Shown here piece after piece: positions 1 through 7,672 of a stretch of DNA of 61,832 nt. The position numbers and the translations under genes are program-made. The number at the start of each line of letters is the position of its first letter. The stretch's first letter is position 1. Source of the DNA: Chloroflexota bacterium (GTDB taxonomy: Bacteria > Chloroflexota > Anaerolineae > Anaerolineales > UBA11858); assembly GCA_016865865.1 (NCBI GenBank), contig VGOC01000007.1, forward strand, positions 1 through 61,832, written 5' to 3'. The notes beneath the pieces were generated by a model. The model was given only the letters and a program-made list of their open reading frames with translations, searched no databases and was not told where the DNA came from.

Positions 1-1015
1 ATTGAGGCCCAACCCCATCACGACGCCGGCAGCCACACCCACCAGGCCGATAAAGGCGCCCTCCAGGATGAACAATGCCGAAATCTGGTACGGGCGCAGA
101 CCGAGGGCAGCCAGCAGGCCGATCTCGCGTGTGCGCTCGTAGACCGCCATCAGCAGAAGGTTCAGAATGCCGATAGCGGCGATCAGCAGGATCACCACGC
201 TGAAAATATTCATCACCCCGCCTTTGGATTCGAGGGCCGCCCGTAGCTCGGGGAAATTGGTCTCCCAAGATTCGATCTCATAGCCAGGAAATCCGGGTTC
301 GAGGGCAGCGATGACATCCGCCTCCTGGCCCAATTGCCGCAAGGTGATGGCGACTTCGGTGACCTGCCCCGTCAGACCGTACAGGTCTTGGGCTTCGCCG
401 AGCGAGATGTAAACCGTGCGCTTCTCGATGTCAGGCATGCCCAGGTCGAAGACGCCAATCACCGTCATCGTGCGGCGGCGCATCTGTTCGTGGGCAGCGC
501 GCCCGCTCAGGGTGATTCGGTCGCCGACCTGCACATCCATGGCATTGGCCAGGCCCTTGCCGATGAAAACCGCGTCGAGATCGTCGGCAGCCAGATAGCG
601 CCCGGCGATGACATGCTGGGCTGCCAGGTTGACTTCTACTTCTTTCTCCGGTTCGATGCCGGTGATGCCCACGGCAAATGCGCCCTCGACGCCGCTCACC
701 AGCCCGCCCGTGTTGATGCGCCGGGAGGCGGCCAAAACCTTCGGGTTGGCTGATGCCGCCGCGACCACCGCCTGGTCATCGGGAAGAGACAGCAGCGGGG
801 TCTGATCGGCTTTGGCGCGATATCCCTCGGCGTGAACCTGGATATTGCCGCCTAACACTTTGATCGCGTTGCCGTAAATGGCCTGATCGAAGCCATCTAC
901 CAGGCCATCGTAGAACATCATCAACGCCAGCCCCAGCCCCATAGCCAAAACGATGATGAGCGTACGGCGGCGGTGGCGCCAGGTTGCGCCAGGCGATGCG
1001 TAGATACAATCTCAT
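1..1015 (-). CDS. ABC transporter permease, FtsX/MacB type (partial, apparent frameshift)
   Basis: Integral membrane permease of the lipoprotein-export/macrolide-efflux ABC class. The C-terminal part lies outside the window. The start at 1015 has a GGAG box 8-10 bases upstream and gives MRLYLRIAWRNL, a typical N-terminus for this family. After about residue 13 the reading frame must shift to continue as a sensible protein (LIIVLAMGLGLALMMF, then a long periplasmic MacB-PCD-like region, then the FtsX segment YERTREIGLLAALGLRPYQI near base 90). The break is in a GC-rich stretch around 975-983 and fits loss of one GC dinucleotide. It is either an assembly error or a real lesion. No partner ATPase is visible because the gene runs off the edge. 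Confidence 0.75.
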
Positions 1016-1264
1016 TAAGGCTACTCCTTCTCCAATAAGAGGCAATTAGCTCGATGCGGCCAGCATCTGCCGACCCACTATGGCATTATCATCGGTGCAG
1101 GTCATGTTGACAACCTGACATACATCATTCCCCTTCTTTCATGAGTTTTTTCAGTGAACACTTCTTTACACAATCTTTAATCATCCTTCATAACACCTTC
1201 AATCGGCTTCGTTACACTGGGGATCGAAATCGGCCACTTACAAGGTGGCAAATCTACAAATATA

Positions 1265-1376
1265 GTAACTGCTCAGCCATCGAACGGATTTACCCGAAAA
1301 AAGGGTGTGCGCAGGGGGCTACGCCCCCTGCGCACACCCTTCTTTCGGGAATTTCTCCGTTTGGCTGAGTAGTTAC
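1265..1376. repeat. Miniature inverted-repeat element, family A copy 1
   Basis: A 112-bp palindromic element with ends GTAACTGCTCAGCCA and TGGCTGAGTAGTTAC, flanked by a perfect 8-bp direct repeat CAAATATA (1257-1264 and 1377-1384). The core is a GC-rich hairpin (GGGTGTGCGCAGGGGGC and its complement). A6 precedes it and TTCTTT follows it, so on the minus strand it is a strong intrinsic terminator and on the plus strand a weakened one. It lies 28 bp before the start at 1405. The rest of 1016-1404 shows no gene, only a lone family-B-like end near 1144-1162. Confidence 0.93.
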
Positions 1377-1404
1377 CAAATATACACACTGGAGGTGTAT
1401 CACA

Positions 1405-2265
1405 ATGAATAAAACCTTACGAATCACCTTGATCGTCCTCGCCGTTTTAGTCGGCGTTGCTGCCCTGGTTTGGACCGGATTCGCCTTTGGGCGCGCTTCG
1501 CAGTTCGTGACCAACTTCTGGCCTGGCGGCATGATGAGCGGATCCGCTCGCGGCTGGTTCGATGATTCTCGACCCCCTTCCGGTTTTGGGATGGGACCAG
1601 GGATGATGAGAAACTTTGGCCGCGGGTATGGCATGATGGGCGGTTACGGCAGACTGACCAACGCCGAACCCCTCTCGGTAGATGAATCCCGCGAAGCCGT
1701 CGAAGCCTATCTGACCGCTTACGGAGAAGATGACCCTTCGGCAGGCTCAGGGCAAGCCTTGGCTATCAAGGAAATCATGATCTTCGAGTACAACGCCTAC
1801 GCCATCGTCGTGGAAGAGAGCACAGGCATCGGCGCTTTCGAGCTGCTAGTTGACCCGGCAACAAAAGCCGTCTATCCCGAATATGGCCCGAACATGATGT
1901 GGAACCTGAAGTACGGCATGCACTCTGGACGCGGCTTCGGCGGCTACGGGATGATGGGCGGTTTTGGCCGCGGCCATGGGATGATGGGCGGATACGGATA
2001 TTACAGCGATGAATCTTACCTGGATACACTCTCCGCCGAAATGCCTATCAGCGCGGAAAAAGCTGCTCAGATTGCTCAGGACTATCTGGATGCCTACGAG
2101 CCGGGCGTCGAAGTCACCGATGAAGTGACCGCCTTCTATGGTTACTACACCATTGACCTCGAGAAAGACGGCCTCATCGTGGGTATGCTCAGCGTCAACG
2201 GTTATTCCGGGCAGGTCTTCCCCCACACCTGGCATGGAGATTTCATCGAGATGAGCGAAGAGTGA
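1405..2265 (+). CDS. Met/Gly-rich exported PepSY-like protein
   Basis: A 286-residue protein with one N-terminal membrane segment (about residues 7-28) and a predicted extracytoplasmic body. Two PepSY-like segments (about 90-150 and 205-280) alternate with Met/Gly-rich stretches containing repeated GYGMMGG and GRGHGMMGG motifs. Such Met-rich loops often bind Cu(I) or Ag(I), and the adjacent two-component system fits a metal or envelope sensing role; this is inference. The RBS GGAGG lies 9-10 bases before ATG. Codons for DPSAGSGQALA at about residue 112 come from a widespread interspersed repeat inserted in frame (1735-1761). A good terminator follows the stop. No enzyme family is recognised. 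Confidence 0.75.
   Translation: MNKTLRITLIVLAVLVGVAALVWTGFAFGRASQFVTNFWPGGMMSGSARGWFDDSRPPSGFGMGPGMMRNFGRGYGMMGGYGRLTNAEPLSVDESREAVEAYLTAYGEDDPSAGSGQALAIKEIMIFEYNAYAIVVEESTGIGAFELLVDPATKAVYPEYGPNMMWNLKYGMHSGRGFGGYGMMGGFGRGHGMMGGYGYYSDESYLDTLSAEMPISAEKAAQIAQDYLDAYEPGVEVTDEVTAFYGYYTIDLEKDGLIVGMLSVNGYSGQVFPHTWHGDFIEMSEE
1735..1761 (+). repeat. In-frame interspersed repeat coding SGQAL
   Basis: The sequence CCCTTCGGCAGGCTCAGGG and its continuation CAAGCCTTG matches a repeat type seen again as CTCAGGGCAAGCCC at 10693-10706 in comEC and, in diverged form, at 60900-60960. Here it adds about 9 residues to the host protein without breaking the frame. Confidence 0.6.
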
Positions 2266-2294
2266 TTGAAGTAATCCGCTAAACATGGTATACA

Positions 2295-2342
2295 GGTAGA
2301 CAGGTATGCAGGAAATTCCTTGCATACCTGTCTGCTTTTTTA
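2295..2342 (+). terminator. Intrinsic terminator
   Basis: The stem AGACAGGTATGCA (2298-2310) pairs perfectly with TGCATACCTGTCT (2321-2333), with a 10-base loop region and a following GCTTTTTTT tract. It ends the transcript of the Met/Gly-rich gene just before the response regulator. Confidence 0.85.
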
Positions 2343-2366
2343 CCCATGCGCCATCAGGAACGCCCA

Positions 2367-3044
2367 ATGTCGAACGCCAAAATCCTGGTCATTGATGACG
2401 AACCCAGCATCCTCAACCTGGTCACGTCATACTTACGCAAAGAAGGCTACGAAGTCTTCTCCGCCAGCGATGGCCCTTCGGGTTTGAAGTCTGCCCAGGC
2501 ATACAAACCCGACTTGATCGTGCTCGACATCATGTTGCCCGGCATGGATGGCATCGAACTGCTCACCCGCTTGCGGCGCGAGTCGGATGTCTACGTCATC
2601 ATGCTGACCGCCAAAACCGAGGAAACCGACAAGATCGTGGGCCTCACAGTGGGCGCCGATGACTATGTCACCAAGCCCTTCAGCCCGCGCGAGCTGGTGG
2701 CGCGCATCAAGGCCGCCCTGCGTCGCCTGCAAGGCGGCAGGGGCGAGGGCGAGGTGCTCGCTTTTCGACATGTGCGTATCAACAGCGGTTCACGCCAGGT
2801 TTGGGTGGATGACCAGCCAGTCGAGCTAACCACCACCGAGTTCGACCTGCTCGATATGCTGGCCCAACATCGCGGTATGGTGCTCAGCCGGGAACGGCTA
2901 CTCGAGGCGATTTGGGGACACAACTATTTCGGTGAAATCCGCGTCGTGGATGTCCACATCGGGCATGTGCGGCAGAAAATCGGAGACCGATTTATCGTCA
3001 CGGTGCGCGGCGTCGGCTACCGCTTCGACGATGAAAGGTTGTAA
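2367..3044 (+). CDS. OmpR-family response regulator
   Basis: A 225-residue regulator: receiver domain (about 1-118) with acidic pocket D10-D11, phospho-acceptor D54 and conserved K103, then a winged-helix Trans_reg_C domain (about 128-222) with the recognition region RVVDVHIGHVRQKIG. The start at 2367 is preferred over an upstream ATG at 2346 because AGGAA lies 7 bases before it and the protein then begins MSNAKILVIDDEPS, as in the family. It is followed directly by its kinase (ATG one base after the stop codon). Likely target: the upstream Met/Gly-rich gene and the SHOCT genes; this is inferred from position only. Confidence 0.92.
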   Translation: MSNAKILVIDDEPSILNLVTSYLRKEGYEVFSASDGPSGLKSAQAYKPDLIVLDIMLPGMDGIELLTRLRRESDVYVIMLTAKTEETDKIVGLTVGADDYVTKPFSPRELVARIKAALRRLQGGRGEGEVLAFRHVRINSGSRQVWVDDQPVELTTTEFDLLDMLAQHRGMVLSRERLLEAIWGHNYFGEIRVVDVHIGHVRQKIGDRFIVTVRGVGYRFDDERL

Positions 3045-3045
3045 T

Positions 3046-4200
3046 ATGTTTGTTCGCATCCGACAGCATCTGGGCTGGAAACTCTTTCTTTCGTATCTGG
3101 TCATCATCCTGGTGGGCATCACCGTGCTGGCGACCTCTACAGAAGTCGTCATCCCCTCAGCTTTCGATCGTCATCTGGCGGTCATGATGCCGATGATGAC
3201 AGACAGAAATATGGGCATGGGGATGAAAGGCATCACCACCGACCTGGAAGCGGATTTGTTCGCCAGTTTCCACAATGCGGTCAATGAAGCCATGACTCGG
3301 TCGGCTTTGGCTGCTTTCCTGACCGCGGTGATTGTCAGCCTGTTGATCAGCCGCCAGGTGGTTACACCGGTGCGCGGCATGATGGCCGCCAGCCGCCGGA
3401 TTGCCGAAGGGAACTACGCTGAGCGCGTGCAAATCTCCGGCAACCCCGAAGAGGCCGACGAACTCGGCCAACTGGCGATCAGCTTCAACCGTATGGCGCA
3501 AAAGCTCGCCCAAACCGAGAATATGCGCCGTCAGTTGATCGCCGACGTCTCGCACGAATTGCGCACACCGCTGACGACTATCAAGGGTTCGATGGAAGGG
3601 CTGATGGATGGAGTTTTGCCCGCTATCCCGGAGACTTTCCAGCAAATCCAGATGGAGGCCGAACGCCTGCAGAGGCTGGTTGCCGACCTTCAGGAGCTGT
3701 CCCGTGTGGAGGCAGGCGCCTCCCCCCTGGAGCCTACCTCGACGGCGATCAACCTCCTGGTGGAATCCATCGCCCAAAGGTTAGCCACTCAGTTCGATGA
3801 GAAGGGCGTCTCCCTGGAACTCGACATCCCCGATGATCTGCCGCCCGTCCTCGTTGATCCCGACCGCATCTCGCAAGTGATTCTCAACCTGATGGGCAAC
3901 GCTCTTCAATACACCCCTACCGGTGGAGTGGTCAGTGTGCAGTGTTCGGTGATCAGGGATCAGGAACTAGAGATTACTGTCCGCGACAACGGTGTTGGCA
4001 TCCCCCATGAACATCTATCCCACGTCTTCGACCGCTTCTACCGCGTCGACAAATCGCGCTCCCGAGCCGGGGGCGGCAGCGGCATTGGCCTGACCATCGC
4101 CAAACACCTGATCGAAGCCCACGGAGGGCAGATTTGGGTAGAGAGCGAAGGTGCGGGCAAAGGCAGCGCATTCACCTTTTCGCTGCCAGTATCAAGTTAG
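3046..4200 (+). CDS. Membrane sensor histidine kinase
   Basis: A 384-residue kinase with two membrane segments (about 12-32 and 88-108) around a short Met-rich extracytoplasmic loop (MMPMMTDRNMGMGMKG). These are followed by HAMP, HisKA with DVSHELRTPLTTIKGS (phospho-accepting His), and HATPase_c with N-box NLMGNALQY, G1 DNGVGI and G2 GGSGIGLTIAKHL. The start at 3046 lies one base after the regulator stop, with GAAAGG upstream. A Met-rich sensor loop beside a Met-rich exported protein suggests copper or silver sensing, as in CusS-like systems. That ligand assignment is inference. Confidence 0.92.
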   Translation: MFVRIRQHLGWKLFLSYLVIILVGITVLATSTEVVIPSAFDRHLAVMMPMMTDRNMGMGMKGITTDLEADLFASFHNAVNEAMTRSALAAFLTAVIVSLLISRQVVTPVRGMMAASRRIAEGNYAERVQISGNPEEADELGQLAISFNRMAQKLAQTENMRRQLIADVSHELRTPLTTIKGSMEGLMDGVLPAIPETFQQIQMEAERLQRLVADLQELSRVEAGASPLEPTSTAINLLVESIAQRLATQFDEKGVSLELDIPDDLPPVLVDPDRISQVILNLMGNALQYTPTGGVVSVQCSVIRDQELEITVRDNGVGIPHEHLSHVFDRFYRVDKSRSRAGGGSGIGLTIAKHLIEAHGGQIWVESEGAGKGSAFTFSLPVSS

Positions 4201-4235
4201 CATCAGATCAATCCCTCGGCTGCTTTTTATCCCTT

Positions 4236-4373
4236 AGAGACTGTTTTAAAAGTCGCCAGAAACCACAGATAAACACAGATGAACACCGATTTTCTTGATG
4301 AACAGCCGTCTTTTATCGCCGAAATCCCTTTTATCTGTGTTCATCTGTGGCCGATTTGAGTTTTAAAACACTC
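4236..4373. repeat. Long degenerate inverted repeat (CACAGATAAACACAGATG type)
   Basis: The arms contain GTTTTAAAA, CCACAGATAAACACAGATGA and the complementary TCATCTGTG and TTTTAAAAC, about 50 bp apart from arm to arm. The motif belongs to a degenerate simple-repeat type; a related block is at 27140-27196. It overlaps the 3' end of the LysR-like gene by about 10 bp. Confidence 0.6.
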
Positions 4374-5121
4374 TCTTACGTATATTCGCCAGAAACGCGA
4401 GCGCCGACGACGACGGTCGCCGATCTTTGCGGGTGATGATAAACAAGTTGCGCAGCAGGCTCAACCCCTCCCCACGGACGACGACCAGGATGCCCAACGA
4501 TAACTCCATCTGAATCGCCCGGCGGGAAACCACCGATAATCCCAGCCCCGCCGAGACGGCGCGCTTGACCCCCTCGCAGCTCGAGAATTCCAGTGAAGCC
4601 CGGGGGCGAATGCCTGCTCCCTCCAGGAACTTCGCCATCCCCTCCCGAGCGCCCGACCCCGCCTCACGCCAGATGAAGGTTTCCCTGGCCAGGTCAGATG
4701 GTCCCACAGATGCTCTCGCCGCCAGGGGATGGTCGGCAGGAGCGATCAAAACCAATTCATCCTCCACGAATGGCTGCACCTGGATGCCAGGTGTGGATAC
4801 ATGTCCCTCCACAAACCCCAAATCGGTCTGATCGTTCAATATCCCCTGAACGACCTCCCGGCTGTTGCCCAGGTGGTAGGTTACTTCCAGGTTGGGATGC
4901 AATTTTTGGAACCCTGCCAGCACCGGCGGAAGTAAATAGATCCCCGGCGTATTGCTGGCGCCTAATCGCAAATAACCGCGCTCCAGACCTTCTAACTCTT
5001 TCAAGGCGCGGCGCATTTCCGCCGCCGTCGCGAACAAAGTCTCCGCATAATCGAACACAACCCGTCCGGCGTCGGTCAACGCCACTCCCCCTCCCATGCG
5101 ATCGAAGAGCGAGACGCTCAC
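4363..5121 (-). CDS. LysR-family regulator lacking its DNA-binding domain (probable pseudogene)
   Basis: A 252-residue product covering the end of the LysR linker (LFDRMGGGVALTDAGRVVF) and the whole type-2 periplasmic-binding-like effector domain. The usual first 40-45 residues with the winged HTH are absent, and stops precede the GTG at 5121. Removing the family-A element 22 bp upstream does not restore an HTH reading frame, so the truncation was caused by another event. It may be expressed as an effector-domain-only protein, but a decaying gene is more likely. Confidence 0.75.
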   Translation of the reverse strand: MSVSLFDRMGGGVALTDAGRVVFDYAETLFATAAEMRRALKELEGLERGYLRLGASNTPGIYLLPPVLAGFQKLHPNLEVTYHLGNSREVVQGILNDQTDLGFVEGHVSTPGIQVQPFVEDELVLIAPADHPLAARASVGPSDLARETFIWREAGSGAREGMAKFLEGAGIRPRASLEFSSCEGVKRAVSAGLGLSVVSRRAIQMELSLGILVVVRGEGLSLLRNLFIITRKDRRPSSSALAFLANIRKRVF

Positions 5122-5142
5122 TGTTAAGGTACTATATATCTT

Positions 5143-5254
5143 GTAACTGCTCAGCCATCGAACGGATTTACCCGAAAAAAGGGTGTGCGCAGGGGGCGTA
5201 GCCCCCTGCGCACACCCTTTTTTCGGGAATTTCTCCGTTTGGCTGAGTAGTTAC
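5143..5254. repeat. Miniature inverted-repeat element, family A copy 2
   Basis: A 112-bp copy in the same orientation as copy 1, with perfect 8-bp direct repeats TATATCTT at 5135-5142 and 5255-5262. The core hairpin is flanked by A6 and T6, so it is a terminator on both strands. It lies between the LysR remnant and the first SHOCT gene. Confidence 0.93.
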
Positions 5255-5380
5255 TATATCTTTATCAAACCTTTAAACTCCCTTCAAGGAAACTTCATGG
5301 TCTCCGGATAAGATCGAGGTGTAGGTATTGAGAAGCATGTTCGCAAATCGAGCACATAGAATTCGAAAGGAGACAATCGC

Positions 5381-5653
5381 ATGATGGGACCTGGATTATT
5401 TGGATGTTGTGGCGGCTGGGGGAGCTTTGGCTCCTACGGGTGGATCGGCATGATCCTCAACCTGGTACTTACAGTTGCGGTGATCGTGGGCATCGTCTGG
5501 CTGCTGATCTGGCTGGTGCGTCGCGTTGGCGCAGGCGGCAGCCCGAACACAAACGCTGGAGGTCAGTCGCCGCGTGAGATCGTCCAAGCCCGCTACGCAC
5601 GCGGCGAGATCACCCGCGAGCAGTATCTGGCGCTATTGGAAGATTTGAACTGA
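5381..5653 (+). CDS. SHOCT-domain membrane mini-protein
   Basis: A 90-residue protein: Met/Gly/Cys-rich N-terminus (MMGPGLFGCCGGWG), one membrane helix (about 26-48), a flexible linker, and a C-terminal SHOCT motif ending ARGEITREQYLALLEDL. SHOCT domains are short oligomerisation tails found in many small bacterial membrane proteins; no enzymatic role is known. RBS AAAGGAGA precedes ATG. It is followed by a paralogue at 5711, suggesting duplication. The Met/Cys-rich start echoes the Met-rich proteins at 1.4-4.2 kb. Confidence 0.85.
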   Translation: MMGPGLFGCCGGWGSFGSYGWIGMILNLVLTVAVIVGIVWLLIWLVRRVGAGGSPNTNAGGQSPREIVQARYARGEITREQYLALLEDLN

Positions 5654-5660
5654 ATGAAAG

Positions 5661-5692
5661 GCCTGACAGGTTTCGAAACCCTGTCAGGTCAG
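5661..5692. repeat. Palindromic repeat between the SHOCT genes
   Basis: CCTGACAGG and CCTGTCAGG frame a TTTCGAAAC centre, giving an almost perfect hairpin. It has no T-tract, so it is more likely an interspersed palindrome or mRNA-processing signal than a terminator. Confidence 0.6.
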
Positions 5693-5710
5693 GGTAAAGG
5701 AGTGTAAAAC

Positions 5711-5935
5711 ATGATGGGTTTCGGTGGTATCGGTTTGATCTTTATGCTGCTCTTCTGGGGCGCGTTGATCTTCGGGGGCATCTGGCTGGTGAAGACGCTC
5801 TTCGACGCCGGGCAGGGAAATCTGGGCGGCCCGGCAGCCCCCAGGCAGCAATCCCCGCGTGAGATCCTCGATCAGCGCTACGCTCGCGGCGAGATCAGCC
5901 GCGAAGAGTACGAGCAAATCAAATCTGATCTGTAA
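5711..5935 (+). CDS. SHOCT-domain membrane mini-protein (paralogue)
   Basis: A 74-residue protein with one membrane helix (about 6-28) and a C-terminal SHOCT motif (REILDQRYARGEISREEYEQ). It aligns end-to-end with the product at 5381 except for a shorter N-terminus without the CC pair. RBS AAAGGAG lies 11 bases before ATG. It is probably co-transcribed with the 5381 gene, 57 bp upstream. Function unknown. Confidence 0.85.
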   Translation: MMGFGGIGLIFMLLFWGALIFGGIWLVKTLFDAGQGNLGGPAAPRQQSPREILDQRYARGEISREEYEQIKSDL

Positions 5936-6030
5936 GAATAGCGTATGCCTCTAAATCGAAGTGACGGCCATCGTGAAGATGACCGTCACTTTGTGATTCG
6001 TTAAATACGATAATAAACGAATGAAGCAAA

Positions 6031-6039
6031 TGATACAAT
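6031..6039 (+). promoter_or_regulatory. Candidate extended -10 promoter for tag
   Basis: TGATACAAT gives a TGn extension plus TACAAT, 37 bases before the glycosylase start. No convincing -35 box is seen. Confidence 0.4.
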
Positions 6040-6076
6040 AGGCGCATCTGCATTATTCATGTTCTAGGAGACATCT

Positions 6077-6640
6077 ATGCCCACACGCTGCCCCTGGCCT
6101 GGGGATGATCCGCTGATGATCGCATACCACGACGAAGAGTGGGGTCTTCCCCTCTATGACGATCGAATGCTCTTTGCTAAATTGATCCTGGATGGCGCAC
6201 AGGCCGGCCTGAGTTGGACGACGATCCTGCACAAGCGCGAGAACTATTATCGCACCTTCGACGACTTCGATCCCGAGAAAATTGCCCGCTACGACGAAGC
6301 CAAATTCGCTGAGCTGATGAACAATCCCGGCATCGTCCGAAATCGTCTGAAGATCGAGGCCGCCATCCAGAACGCCCGGGCCTATCTCGAACTTCAGGAT
6401 GAGCTTGGATCGTTCAGCGATTACCTTTGGGGATTCGTATGTGGCATCCCCATCGTGAATAGTTGGAACTCTCTCGCACAGCTCCCAGCCCAGACCCCAG
6501 AATCGCAGGCCATGGGCAAAGCTCTCAAAAAGCGCGGCTTCAATTTCGTCGGCCCAACGATTTGCTACGCCTTTATGCAGGCGGTCGGCATGGTCAATGA
6601 CCATCTGGTCACCTGCTTCAGGTATAATGAACTCACATAA
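6077..6640 (+). CDS. tag: DNA-3-methyladenine glycosylase I
   Basis: A 187-residue base-excision repair enzyme that removes 3-methyladenine from alkylated DNA. It has the full Tag signature: zinc ligands Cys and His near the N-terminus (RCPW and AYHDEEWG), the lesion-recognition block GAQAGLSWTTILHKRENY, ALKKRGFNFVGPTICYAFMQA, and the second zinc pair in VNDHLVTC. Length matches the E. coli enzyme (187). RBS AGGAG lies 8 bases before ATG. It is followed closely by an MltR-like gene, though a TATAAT near the end of tag may give that gene its own promoter. Confidence 0.96.
   Translation: MPTRCPWPGDDPLMIAYHDEEWGLPLYDDRMLFAKLILDGAQAGLSWTTILHKRENYYRTFDDFDPEKIARYDEAKFAELMNNPGIVRNRLKIEAAIQNARAYLELQDELGSFSDYLWGFVCGIPIVNSWNSLAQLPAQTPESQAMGKALKKRGFNFVGPTICYAFMQAVGMVNDHLVTCFRYNELT
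6623..6628 (+). promoter_or_regulatory. Candidate -10 box for the MltR-like gene
   Basis: TATAAT inside the last codons of tag, 37 bases before the start at 6665. No good -35 is visible. Confidence 0.35.
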
Positions 6641-6664
6641 GGAGAGTTCGGAGCCAGGAGTCCT

Positions 6665-7192
6665 ATGACCTCGAAACACCCCCCTCACTATCCCCAAGAA
6701 TGGCAAAGGCTCGTTGACGAATTCCAGCATACCAGCGATCGCGCCATGGTCATCGTGGGTACAACCTATTTGAAAAACCACCTCGGGCGATTGATCCGGT
6801 GTTTCCTGGTCGGCGATCAAGAAACCGTTGATCAGTTGTTAGGCTCTGAGGCGCCCCTAGGGACATTTGGGGCGCGCATCCGGGCTGCTTACGCCCTGGG
6901 TTTGATCAGCCCGAATGAATATCACGACCTCCTCCAAATCTTGCACATCCGCAATGCCTTTCTCGATGAGCTGGACAACTCGAAGCTGACCGACAACGGT
7001 ATCCGGGAGAAGTGCTACGCCCTGAAAATCCCTCGCGAAGTGCTTTTACCGGATGAAACCCTGACGCCCCGCCGGCTCTTCGAATTCGCCGCGGCTCTGC
7101 TGGCCGGCCAACTGGTCGTGCGCGCGGGCCAGGCCGAGAACGAGCGCCGCGCCGCGCCAGAAAACTTTATCCTGGTTGATGTAGACAGATAG
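6665..7192 (+). CDS. MltR/DUF4145-like protein
   Basis: A 175-residue soluble protein. The pattern VIVGTTYLKNHLGRLIRC, then PLGTFGARIRAAYALGLI, then a helix ending in IRNAFL resembles the MltR (mannitol operon repressor) family and related DUF4145 proteins. The usual His of the IRN-x-FAH motif is replaced. No HTH is visible and there is no mannitol gene nearby, so a transcriptional role should not be assumed. RBS GGAG lies 8 bases before ATG. The C-terminus is variable and charged. Confidence 0.6.
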   Translation: MTSKHPPHYPQEWQRLVDEFQHTSDRAMVIVGTTYLKNHLGRLIRCFLVGDQETVDQLLGSEAPLGTFGARIRAAYALGLISPNEYHDLLQILHIRNAFLDELDNSKLTDNGIREKCYALKIPREVLLPDETLTPRRLFEFAAALLAGQLVVRAGQAENERRAAPENFILVDVDR

Positions 7193-7294
7193 ACGCCCTC
7201 CGACCGGGAGGGGACAACACTGCGCAGCGCACTACGAACCCATCATGATGAGGGTGACTGAGTGCTTTGTGTAAAAAAAGGAGGTCGAGCGGTA

Positions 7295-7672
7295 ATGTCA
7301 CGAGAAAATATTTGGATCCATTCACTCTACCAATCCAAAGAAGCAGTTATCCTTTCTTTATTCGGCGTCAACTTGTTTTTCAATATCCTCGCCAACGCCA
7401 GTTTCAAGGTTTCCGCGCACAGCCCAACCTGGCGCGGCCTATTGATCTGGCAGGTGATCGGCAATCTGGCCGGCTTCGTTACAGTCATTACGCTGACCTG
7501 GCTTCTGCGCCACATCCCGCTGAACATCGCCTTTCCGGTGACCACAGGATTGGCGGTGTTGGGAGTTCAAATTTTCGCCGCCAGAATGATCTTTCACGAG
7601 TCGATCTCGACTGCACAATGGCTGGGCAGCCTGCTGATCGTTGCCGGCATCCTGCTCATCGGTGAGAAGTGA
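7295..7672 (+). CDS. SMR/EamA-like small membrane transporter
   Basis: A 125-residue protein with four predicted membrane helices in the arrangement of small multidrug resistance (EmrE-like) transporters. The start at 7295 is chosen because GGAGG lies 8-12 bases upstream; an earlier GTG lacks this. The usual membrane-embedded Glu of EmrE is not obvious in the first helix, so drug export is uncertain; lipid- or polyamine-related DMT functions are alternatives. Its stop overlaps the next start (GTGA at 7669-7672), showing tight coupling to the YkoP-like gene. Confidence 0.7.
   Translation: MSRENIWIHSLYQSKEAVILSLFGVNLFFNILANASFKVSAHSPTWRGLLIWQVIGNLAGFVTVITLTWLLRHIPLNIAFPVTTGLAVLGVQIFAARMIFHESISTAQWLGSLLIVAGILLIGEK

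Noticed and set aside
334-805. Plus-strand open frames opposite the FtsX permease
   Set aside because: They are antisense shadows of a gene with clear permease motifs.
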